DNA of 10,264 bases from Patescibacteria group bacterium (GTDB lineage Bacteria > Patescibacteriota > Minisyncoccia > Phycocordibacterales > DATDWN01). Positions within the stretch are counted from its first letter, which is position 1. Each line of letters begins with the position of its first letter. The notes under the pieces are model-generated. The model saw nothing but the letters and a program-made list of their open reading frames with translations. It did not search any database and was not told the DNA's origin. The stretch lies in assembly GCA_030916785.1 (NCBI GenBank), contig JAUPVY010000014.1, positions 1 to 10,264 on the forward strand, read 5' to 3'. Made by a program: the position numbers and the translations under genes. This document shows, one piece after another, positions 1 to 4,934 of the stretch.

Positions 1-609
1 GTTTTGAACGGCCCAGTCGTAGATTTCCTTGTTTGCTTTCCTGGAGCCCTGAGGAGAGCCAAAACCCTCTAGGTGATCCATTCCGTTGTTGGTAACCACC
101 ACGTGCGTCGGATTTATTATTTCCAAAAGTGCCGTGTGTTCTTTAGGGTGATTGGCGCCTATTTCAAACACAGCAATTTCTGTTTTCTTTTTCATTGAAA
201 GAATAGATAGAGGTACTCCAAGGTGATTATTGAAACTACCTTCTGTAGAGTGGACTTTGTATTTTGTTTTTAGGACATCACGCAGGAGTTCTTTACTAGT
301 AGTTTTCCCGTTAGAACCTCCAATCACAATGACTGGTATTTTAAATTCTTTTCTGTATTCCAGAGCGATCATTTGGAGTGTCTTTAGGGCATCTTCTACA
401 AGAAAAACCCTGGGTCCTTTGTTTTTTGGATTATCAGTTACAGCCCATTTGGCGCCTCTTTTCAGGGTCTCATTTACAAAATCATTACCATCAAATACCT
501 CTCCTTTTATGGCAAAATAGATTGAGCCCAAAACATCCTTTCTAGAATCAGTAGAAATTTTGTAATTACATTTTTTCAGTTCCTTAACTATGGTGTTTAG
601 AGTGTCCAT
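1..609 (-). CDS. murF: MurF, UDP-N-acetylmuramoyl-tripeptide--D-Ala-D-Ala ligase (3' part missing)
   Basis: Cytoplasmic Mur ligase that uses ATP to add D-Ala-D-Ala to the UDP-MurNAc-tripeptide, the last soluble step of peptidoglycan precursor synthesis. The first 203 codons are present; the rest lies beyond the left edge. Visible: an N-terminal substrate-binding segment with STDSRK (about residues 20-25) and IYFAIKGEVFDGNDF, the ATP P-loop GGSNGKTT (about 97-104), GSFNNHLGVPLSIL (about 124-137), FEIGANHPKEH, and the HLEGFGS motif (about 179-185). This combination points to MurF rather than MurC, MurD or MurE. The intact N-terminal domain and the wording of the motifs resemble Bacteroidetes-type MurF. 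The ATG at 609 is supported by the reading MDTLNTIVKEL and by a promoter placed 7 nt upstream. It lies 43 bp after the miaA stop, on the same strand. Confidence 0.93.
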   Translation of the reverse strand, partial: MDTLNTIVKELKKCNYKISTDSRKDVLGSIYFAIKGEVFDGNDFVNETLKRGAKWAVTDNPKNKGPRVFLVEDALKTLQMIALEYRKEFKIPVIVIGGSNGKTTSKELLRDVLKTKYKVHSTEGSFNNHLGVPLSILSMKKKTEIAVFEIGANHPKEHTALLEIINPTHVVVTNNGMDHLEGFGSPQGSRKANKEIYDWAVQN

Positions 610-645
610 TAGATGAACAATAAGTCAAAAATATAAAATTATCAA
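610..645 (-). promoter_or_regulatory. Predicted murF promoter, nearly leaderless
   Basis: On the minus strand, TTGATA (645-640, 5/6 to the -35 consensus) is followed by a 17-nt spacer and TATTGT (622-617, 4/6 to the -10 consensus). Only 7 nt separate the -10 from the ATG at 609, so transcription should start at or next to the start codon. There is no Shine-Dalgarno. The promoter sits in the miaA-murF gap, so murF can be transcribed without miaA. Prediction from consensus match only. Confidence 0.5.
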
Positions 646-652
646 ATTTGGC

Positions 653-1543
653 TTACTCTAGGAATTTCCCAACTTCCTTCTCAATATTTTTTATATCCCC
701 AGGTTTATACCACTTTATTTTCTTGTCCCTTTTGAACCAAGTGATTTGGCGTTTAGCATAGTGCCAGATTTCAGTCTCTAGTTTTTCCAAAAATTCTTTT
801 TTTGTCAGTTTCTCCTCTAAATATTCAGCCATATATCTGTACTCCAAACCGAGTGTCCACATTCTTTTCCAAGACAAACCATTTTTGTGTAAAATTTGTG
901 CTTCTTTAATCATTCCTTTCTTAACACGAGAGAGTAGCCTATTGTGAATTCTGGTTTTCAACTCGTCGTCAGGAAGGGTCAATCCTATTTGTAGGAATTC
1001 ATGCTGACTTTTATTCTTTTTTATTTTCGGAACGGTGCCAAGTTCTGTTGCTATTTCAATAGCTCGTATCAGTCTCACAGGATTTTTTGCGTCCACATTT
1101 TTCAAGCGCTCAGGATCTAGTTTCATTAAAATAGTTTGAAGTTCAGAAAGGCTCTTTTTCTCTAGTTTTTTGCGTAATTCTTTGTTGGCCGGAACTTCTG
1201 GCAAGACAATATCATCTACTGTTGATTGAATATAGAATCCAGTACCTCCGCAGATTATGGGAAGTCTGTCACGGGAAATTATATCTGCAATTATCTTTTT
1301 TGTTTGTTTCTGCCAATCCGATACAGAGAAAACTTTTTTGGGAGTTATTACGTCCAGCATGTAGTGGGGAACACCCCGCATCTCTTTTTTTGTGATTTTA
1401 CCAGTGCCTATGTCCAAGTCGGTATATACTTGTCTCGAGTCAGCAGAAATAATCTCGCCATTGTATTTTTTGGCGATTTGTACAGCAAGGTCAGATTTAC
1501 CTGTGGCAGTAGGGCCCAGGATGACTAGGATTTTAGGTTTCAT
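653..1543 (-). CDS. miaA: MiaA, tRNA dimethylallyltransferase
   Basis: Transfers a dimethylallyl group to N6 of A37 in tRNAs that read codons starting with U (i6A37), a modification that stabilises codon-anticodon pairing. The protein has 296 aa, close to the usual 300 or so. Visible: P-loop GPTATGKS at residues 10-17, the substrate motif ADSRQVY (34-40), HYMLD (60-64), GGTGFYI (99-105), NPVRLIRAIEI (154-164), and the C-terminal YAKRQITWFKRD (262-273). The segment LGLEYRY (231-237) replaces the IGYKE-type motif of better-known MiaA proteins; I take this as a lineage variant. No Shine-Dalgarno and no convincing -10 precede the ATG, so it may be read from the tRNA-Leu promoter upstream. The tRNA beside it has the A36-A37-A38 sequence that MiaA recognises. 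Confidence 0.96.
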   Translation of the reverse strand: MKPKILVILGPTATGKSDLAVQIAKKYNGEIISADSRQVYTDLDIGTGKITKKEMRGVPHYMLDVITPKKVFSVSDWQKQTKKIIADIISRDRLPIICGGTGFYIQSTVDDIVLPEVPANKELRKKLEKKSLSELQTILMKLDPERLKNVDAKNPVRLIRAIEIATELGTVPKIKKNKSQHEFLQIGLTLPDDELKTRIHNRLLSRVKKGMIKEAQILHKNGLSWKRMWTLGLEYRYMAEYLEEKLTKKEFLEKLETEIWHYAKRQITWFKRDKKIKWYKPGDIKNIEKEVGKFLE

Positions 1544-1588
1544 TCTAATTGTGGTGATTGAGAACGAGAGGAGTCTTTCCCTCGACTC

Positions 1589-1612
1589 AAAAAGTTTTCG
1601 TCAAAACTTTTT
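1589..1612 (-). repeat. Perfect 10-bp inverted repeat, possible attenuator or terminator before miaA
   Basis: AAAAAGTTTT and its exact reverse complement AAAACTTTTT flank a CGTC loop on the plus strand. On the minus strand the hairpin ends in a run of five T, about 45 nt before the miaA ATG. The stem is almost all A:T, so it is weak for a terminator; a leader hairpin is equally likely. Confidence 0.45.
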
Positions 1613-1632
1613 CGTCTGGGCACCGACTCGCG

Positions 1633-1652
1633 ACCAACCATGCTTGGTTGGT
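1633..1652. repeat. Perfect 8-bp inverted repeat with 4-nt loop
   Basis: ACCAACCA at 1633-1640 and TGGTTGGT at 1645-1652 flank TGCT. It lies between the tRNA-Leu and miaA and would form a hairpin in transcripts of either strand. There is no adjacent T-tract, so it does not look like an intrinsic terminator. Confidence 0.5.
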
Positions 1653-1676
1653 ACCCGCTCCGTCGTTCAAGTCCTC

Positions 1677-1697
1677 CGGTGAAGCCGGGCTTCACCG
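1677..1697. repeat. Perfect GC-rich 10-bp inverted repeat
   Basis: The arms CGGTGAAGCC and GGCTTCACCG surround a single central G. This is the strongest palindrome of the gap and starts 24 nt after the tRNA 3' end in the direction of transcription. It resembles the short GC-rich palindromes found dispersed in many bacterial intergenic regions. Whether it occurs elsewhere in this genome cannot be seen here. Confidence 0.55.
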
Positions 1698-1721
1698 CTG
1701 TCAAATTCACTTCGTTCATTG

Positions 1722-1803
1722 TGCCGGAGAGAGGACTTGAACCTCCATCCCTTGCGAGACGCGATTTTGAGTCGCGCGCGTATACCAATTCCGCCACTCC
1801 GGC
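1722..1803 (-). tRNA. tRNA-Leu (anticodon CAA)
   Basis: A complete 82-nt cloverleaf. Acceptor stem GCCGGAG pairs with CTCCGGC, with discriminator A at 1722. The D-arm is GCG/CGC with GG in the loop. The anticodon stem CGCGA/TCGCG carries the 7-nt loop CTCAAAA, giving anticodon CAA at 1769-1767, which reads UUG. A 13-nt variable region fits a class II (Leu) tRNA. The T-arm is GGAGG-TTCAAGT-CCTCT. The CCA end is not encoded, so it must be added by a nucleotidyltransferase. Positions 36-38 are A-A-A, the sequence MiaA recognises, and miaA lies downstream on the same strand. Confidence 0.97.
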
Positions 1804-1867
1804 AATGGGAACTTTTATAGTCTATATTTATTTTACTAAAAAATCAATTTCGTGATAAAATACACTC
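1804..1867. promoter_or_regulatory. Divergent promoter region, tRNA-Leu (minus) and parB (plus)
   Basis: A 64-bp AT-rich spacer. For parB, TTTACT (1832-1837) and TAAAAT (1856-1861) with an 18-nt spacer place the start of transcription at about 1868, which is the ATG itself; no Shine-Dalgarno is present, so a leaderless mRNA is predicted. For the tRNA, TATAAA on the minus strand (1819-1814) lies 10 nt before the mature 5' end, with no good -35. Both calls rest on consensus matching. Confidence 0.5.
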
Positions 1868-2911
1868 ATGACACAGTTTTATAATGATTCCGTTTTCTGG
1901 ATTGATGTAGAAAAGATACACCCGAATCCATTTCAACCAAGAAGAGAGTTTGACCCGGCGCAACTCCAAAGTCTATCTGACTCCATAAGACAATATGGGG
2001 TGCTTCAAGCACTTGTTGTTACTCGTAAAGAGGTTCCAAAAGAGGATGGTGGACTCGCTGTTGAATATGAACTTATCGCTGGCGAGAGAAGACTCCGGGC
2101 TTCAAAACTGGCTGGCCTAACTCAGGTTCCAGCCTTAATAAAGGTAGGAGATGAGGAAAATGATCTGATGAAATTGGAGCTAGCTATCATAGAAAACATA
2201 CAACGTGAAGATTTGAATCCAGTTGATCGTTCCCGTGCATTCCAGCGTCTCATAGATGAGTTTGGTTTCAAACATGTGGACATCGCCAAGAAAGTAGGGA
2301 AGAGTCGTGAGTATGTTTCTAACTCTGTAAGACTCCTCGCGCTTCCCCCAGAAATTCTAGACGCATTGTCTCTCGGTAAAATATCAGAAGGTCACGCGAG
2401 ACCTCTTATGATGCTCGGCGACAGGGTAGAAGAACAGAGCACTCTTTTCAAAGAGATAATGTTCAAGAAGCTTACAGTGCGTGAAGCAGAAGCCATAGGT
2501 CGCAGAATAGCCTATGACAAGATACGAAAGAAAGGGATTACCTTGGATCCTGAGACCCAGGAACTTGAAGAAAAATTGACAGAGACTCTAGGTACCCGTG
2601 TTTCAATAGAGAAAAGAGAAAACGGGGGCAAGATTTTGATAGATTATTTTTCTAACGAGGATCTTAAGGATATTTTGGAGTTAATAAAAACAAACAAAAT
2701 ATCTTCTCCAACAGAAAGACTAGAAAGACACATGGCAGAAAACCCAATTCCACCTAAAAATAAATTTACTCCGGAATATGTTCGTGATCCAAGTATTGCC
2801 GAAATGACTATAGAGGATTTGAATAATATGGACGACAGAACACCAGAACAACAAAAAGAAGATGAAAACACTGAAGACGAACTTTATTCCATCAAAAATT
2901 TCAGTGTTTAA
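1868..2911 (+). CDS. parB: ParB/Spo0J-family chromosome partitioning protein
   Basis: Centromere-binding protein of the ParABS system. In this family a CTP-dependent clamp loads at parS and spreads along DNA to guide origin segregation. Residues 18-29 hold the HPNPFQPRREFD start of the N-terminal domain. YELIAGERRLRA (67-78) contains the GERR CTP-binding motif, and ENIQREDLNP (109-118) is the second conserved box. A helix-turn-helix spans about 132-157 (FGFKHVDIAKKVGKSREYVS), followed by GKISEGHARPL (169-179). Residues about 228-273 look like the usual C-terminal dimerisation domain. The protein then continues for about 74 more residues, acidic and rich in D, E and N, which most ParB proteins lack. 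No parA is adjacent and I found no consensus parS site in the window. The ATG at 1868 is the first in frame and follows a -10 by 6 nt. Confidence 0.95.
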   Translation: MTQFYNDSVFWIDVEKIHPNPFQPRREFDPAQLQSLSDSIRQYGVLQALVVTRKEVPKEDGGLAVEYELIAGERRLRASKLAGLTQVPALIKVGDEENDLMKLELAIIENIQREDLNPVDRSRAFQRLIDEFGFKHVDIAKKVGKSREYVSNSVRLLALPPEILDALSLGKISEGHARPLMMLGDRVEEQSTLFKEIMFKKLTVREAEAIGRRIAYDKIRKKGITLDPETQELEEKLTETLGTRVSIEKRENGGKILIDYFSNEDLKDILELIKTNKISSPTERLERHMAENPIPPKNKFTPEYVRDPSIAEMTIEDLNNMDDRTPEQQKEDENTEDELYSIKNFSV

Positions 2912-2917
2912 GGATCA

Positions 2918-4414
2918 CTATTTATTTTTCTCTAGTTCACTTCTGATGTGTCTTTTGGCTACTGTAGTTTTGCAGTAGGGAATCCACTTGCTACTAGGTT
3001 TTGCGTTTTTCTTGGTTTCTACTTCTACACAGTCTCCATTTTGGAGTGTAGTGTTTATGGCAACAAATTTGCCATTTATTTTTGCTCCCGCCATTTTATT
3101 ACCGATGTCAGTATGTATTGCGTAGGCGAAATCAACAACGGATGAATCCTTTGGTAGGTCTATTACGTCACCGATAGGAGTAAATACAAAGATTCTTTCC
3201 TTGAAAAAGTCATCTTTTATATCTTCTATAAATTCGTCACCGGCCTCTTTCTGATATTCTACAAGTTCTTTAACCCAGTGCGGTATGTCGGCAGCGACCT
3301 TGCTCGTGCCTTCCTCGGTATGGTTTTTGGCAGGTAGTATTTTTGTAACCCAGAGTAGACTTGGGTTTGTAGTTTTTTTCTTTGATCCTTCTTTGTAGGA
3401 TAGGTGTGAGGCGATTCCGTATTCTGCTTCTCTGTGCATATCTTCTGTTCTTATTTGTACCTCAATAATTCCTCCATCTCCAGAGAAAATTGTGGTGTGT
3501 ATGGATCTGTAGCCGTTTAGCTTGGGGGAGGCGATGTAGTCCTTTATTCTACCGGGGAGAGGTCTCCATGAGCCGTGTATTATTCCAAGTATTCTGTAAC
3601 AATCTGGGATTTCTGGAACAGTTATGCGAAGAGCCGATATGTCGTAAATTTTTTCAATATCCATATCTTTTTGGGAGAGTTTTTTGAATAAAGAATACAA
3701 ACCCTTAACTCTATGGTCTATGCGAAAATGAATTATATTGTTTTCTGCTAGATGCTTTTTTATTTGTTTCTCAAATTTTTCTAGATATCTCTCCTGTTCC
3801 TCTCCTTTCGTTTTCAGTAATTTTTGTAAATCCTTGTACTCTTGTGGATATACATATGAGAAAGCCAAATCCTCCAACTCTCTTTGGAGTTTCTTTATTC
3901 CGAGGCGACTTGCAATAGGCGCGTATATTTCTAGAGTTTCCTTTGCAATGCGCATCTGTTTTTCCTGTCTTACATACTGGAGGGTTTGCATATTGTGGAG
4001 TCTGTCACAGAGTTTTATAATAAGGACTCTGATGTCCTGTGACATTGCCACAAAAAGTTTTCGCAGACTTTCATTGTATCTGGTTGTGCCTCTATATTTT
4101 ATTTTTCCAAGTTTAGTAACACCCTCAACCAGAAACAATATTTCTGGTCCAAATTCTTTTTCTAGTTCCTCTCTTTTAACAGAAGTGTCTTCAACAATGT
4201 CGTGTAGGAAACCTGCTGCTATGGTTGTGGCCCCCATACCAAGTTCCGCAATGTTTTTGGCAGTAGCGAATAGGTGATTGAAGTACGGTTCTCCGCTGTT
4301 ACGCACGTGTCCAGTGTGGGCTTTCAGGGAAAAGTTGTACGCTTTTTCTATGAGCGCCATATCGTTAGAATCTGTGGTATTCAAAAGAGAAAAAATCTCT
4401 TTGATATCGTTCAT
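2918..4414 (-). CDS. rel: Short bifunctional (p)ppGpp synthetase/hydrolase (Rel/SpoT family)
   Basis: Makes and degrades the alarmone (p)ppGpp in the cytoplasm. The N-terminal HD hydrolase domain appears intact: H47, HD at 71-72, ED at 75-76 and KLCDRLHNM (134-142). The synthetase domain follows: YDISALRI (257-264), GRIKDYIASPKLNGYRSIHTT (288-308) with the RxKD form typical of bifunctional enzymes, and EVQIRTEDMHREAEYGIASH (318-337). A TGS domain begins near residue 408 (RIFVFTPIGDVIDLP). The protein stops about 30 residues after TGS, at 498 aa. Full-length Rel proteins have about 700-750 aa with helical, zinc-finger and ACT domains that contact the ribosome, so those are missing here. The C-terminus ends in a natural-looking helix (RSELEKNK), so it does not look like a recent truncation. 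Its stop lies 6 bp from the parB stop, in convergent orientation. Confidence 0.95.
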   Translation of the reverse strand: MNDIKEIFSLLNTTDSNDMALIEKAYNFSLKAHTGHVRNSGEPYFNHLFATAKNIAELGMGATTIAAGFLHDIVEDTSVKREELEKEFGPEILFLVEGVTKLGKIKYRGTTRYNESLRKLFVAMSQDIRVLIIKLCDRLHNMQTLQYVRQEKQMRIAKETLEIYAPIASRLGIKKLQRELEDLAFSYVYPQEYKDLQKLLKTKGEEQERYLEKFEKQIKKHLAENNIIHFRIDHRVKGLYSLFKKLSQKDMDIEKIYDISALRITVPEIPDCYRILGIIHGSWRPLPGRIKDYIASPKLNGYRSIHTTIFSGDGGIIEVQIRTEDMHREAEYGIASHLSYKEGSKKKTTNPSLLWVTKILPAKNHTEEGTSKVAADIPHWVKELVEYQKEAGDEFIEDIKDDFFKERIFVFTPIGDVIDLPKDSSVVDFAYAIHTDIGNKMAGAKINGKFVAINTTLQNGDCVEVETKKNAKPSSKWIPYCKTTVAKRHIRSELEKNK

Positions 4415-4428
4415 ATACCTGGATTATA
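4415..4428 (-). promoter_or_regulatory. -10 element of rel, leaderless spacing
   Basis: A perfect TATAAT on the minus strand (4428-4423) lies 8 nt before the rel ATG at 4414. No Shine-Dalgarno fits in this space. The best -35 at 17-nt spacing (TAACCA) is weak. The expected transcript starts within 1-2 nt of the ATG. Confidence 0.5.
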
Positions 4429-4456
4429 CATTAAAATGAGTGAATTGGTTATGGTA

Positions 4457-4498
4457 TTGATTTTTATGTATAAATATGATATAATACAGGTTAGGAGG
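4457..4498 (+). promoter_or_regulatory. Consensus promoter and Shine-Dalgarno of the small zinc-ribbon gene
   Basis: TTGATT (4457-4462), a 17-nt spacer and TATAAT (4480-4485), preceded by TG to give an extended -10 (TGATATAAT). A perfect AGGAGG (4493-4498) lies 5 nt before the ATG at 4504. This is the best promoter plus ribosome-binding site in the window and contrasts with the leaderless pattern of the larger genes. Confidence 0.8.
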
Positions 4499-4503
4499 TT
4501 AAG

Positions 4504-4725
4504 ATGACAGGACTCGAGTTCGGAGTTGGAATCACTGTTATTGTTTTGTTGGCGGTTGTCGCCGCTCTCAAGGTAGACGGAGGTTTCCAGAAGTGCAAGA
4601 AGTGTGGTAGCCGAATGACTACCACTCGGAGCACTAACAGGATGTACGCGAAGTACATCCACTGTTGGCGCTGTGGCGCCAACGTCTGGCCCCCTCCGTG
4701 GCATCTAATGAACCCCCCGGACTAA
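4504..4725 (+). CDS. Small membrane-anchored zinc-ribbon protein, function unknown
   Basis: A 73-residue protein I do not recognise. Residues 7-22 (GVGITVIVLLAVVAAL) form a single hydrophobic helix, so an N-terminal membrane anchor is likely. A four-cysteine zinc-ribbon pattern follows: C31-x2-C34, then a 19-residue spacer, then C54-x2-C57 (CKKCG and CWRCG). The tail is rich in proline and tryptophan (VWPPPWHLMNPP). The coding region is about 54% GC by hand count, clearly above the AT-rich neighbours. It is monocistronic: strong promoter, perfect Shine-Dalgarno, and a hairpin with T-run right after the stop. It could be a membrane-linked nucleic-acid- or protein-binding adaptor, but nothing visible fixes the function. 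An overlapping antisense frame is dismissed because it has no promoter or ribosome-binding site. Confidence 0.8.
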   Translation: MTGLEFGVGITVIVLLAVVAALKVDGGFQKCKKCGSRMTTTRSTNRMYAKYIHCWRCGANVWPPPWHLMNPPD

Positions 4726-4736
4726 GTTCAGGGGCG

Positions 4737-4794
4737 GGTCTCAACACAGGAAAGTTTCTCACACAATGTGGAGCTTTACGTGTTGAGGCCTTTT
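4737..4794 (+). terminator. Intrinsic terminator (multi-stem) of the zinc-ribbon gene
   Basis: GGTCTCAACAC (4737-4747) pairs with GTGTTGAGGCC (4780-4790) over 11 bp with one G:U, followed directly by TTTT. The enclosed 32 nt can extend the hairpin: AAAG (4751-4754) with CTTT (4774-4777), then CTCACA (4758-4763) with TGTGGAG (4767-4773), one G bulged. The position 12 nt after the stop codon and the T-run fit rho-independent termination. The stem is longer and more elaborate than needed for that alone. Confidence 0.65.
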
Positions 4795-4803
4795 CTGTTG
4801 TCT

Positions 4804-4921
4804 AAAATCTCGTCGAACTCATAACTTTTTTAAACCGTGCGGAAGCGGGTAGCTGAGGTCGAGCAAAATTTCAGCAGAAATTTATGCGTGTTTTAAAAAG
4901 TTATGAGGAGAAAGAGATTTT
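4804..4921. repeat. Long imperfect inverted repeat downstream of topA
   Basis: The 32-nt arms are 4804-4835 and 4890-4921. Pairing blocks are AAAATCTC/GAGATTTT (8 bp), a 6x6 internal loop, CTCATAACTTTTT with its complement (13 bp), one T:T mismatch, and AAAC/GTTT (4 bp). The 54-nt centre contains GCGGAAGCGGG and the nested hairpin at 4866-4883. It begins 13 nt past the topA stop codon, so it could be a topA 3' end structure or bidirectional terminator. A small non-autonomous element or a structured RNA are alternatives. Confidence 0.65.
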
Positions 4922-4934
4922 GGGTACTTAAAAA

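Larger units (their letters stand above)
1544..1721 (-). other. Structured gap between tRNA-Leu and miaA
   Basis: This 178-bp stretch has no credible gene; the open frame across it also runs through the tRNA and matches nothing I know. It is filled with palindromes. AAAAAGTTTT/AAAACTTTTT (1589-1598 and 1603-1612) encloses a 4-nt loop. ACCAACCA/TGGTTGGT (1633-1640 and 1645-1652) encloses TGCT. A 10-bp arm pair, 1677-1686 and 1688-1697, has a single-nt centre. If the tRNA and miaA are co-transcribed, these hairpins form the tRNA 3' trailer and miaA leader and could serve as processing or attenuation structures. On the minus strand the first hairpin ends in TTTTT, so it could also act as a weak terminator just before miaA. 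Confidence 0.6.
4726..4934. other. Gap between zinc-ribbon gene and topA, structured DNA
   Basis: Two convergent genes end here. No coding sequence is credible. The left half holds the terminator-like hairpin of the small gene (4737-4794). The right half holds a long imperfect inverted repeat (4804-4921) with a smaller perfect hairpin nested inside it at 4866-4883 (AAATTTC-AGCA-GAAATTT). Confidence 0.7.

Noticed and set aside
1619..1632. Minus-strand GAGTCGGTGC, identical to part of the 3' hairpin of the S. pyogenes tracrRNA
   Set aside because: Only 10 nt match, with no Cas gene, no CRISPR repeat and no anti-repeat in the window; coincidence.
1540..1797. 85-codon open frame on the minus strand across the tRNA-Leu and its trailer
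   Set aside because: It reads through most of the tRNA gene and the palindromes, has no ribosome-binding site, and gives a low-complexity R/S-rich product with no recognisable domain.
1868..2911. Search for a parS site (TGTTTCACGTGAAACA-like) near parB
   Set aside because: No sequence close to the consensus was seen on either strand in this window; parS may lie elsewhere.
4051..4063. CAAAAAGTTTTCG inside rel repeats the left arm of the palindrome at 1588-1600
   Set aside because: A 13-nt AT-rich match inside coding sequence with no extension on either side; chance is the simplest explanation.
4707..4738. Possible pseudoknot at the stop of the zinc-ribbon gene (TGAAC/GTTCA crossing CCCC/GGGG)
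   Set aside because: The two stems would need a zero-length loop to cross, which is not geometrically reasonable; competing simple hairpins explain it.
4836..4889. Possible signal recognition particle RNA (GCGGAAGCGGG with a GGAA loop)
   Set aside because: The conserved flanking sequence of the SRP domain (GUCAGG ... AGCAG) is not there and the stem does not close properly. Kept only as a side note to the inverted repeat.
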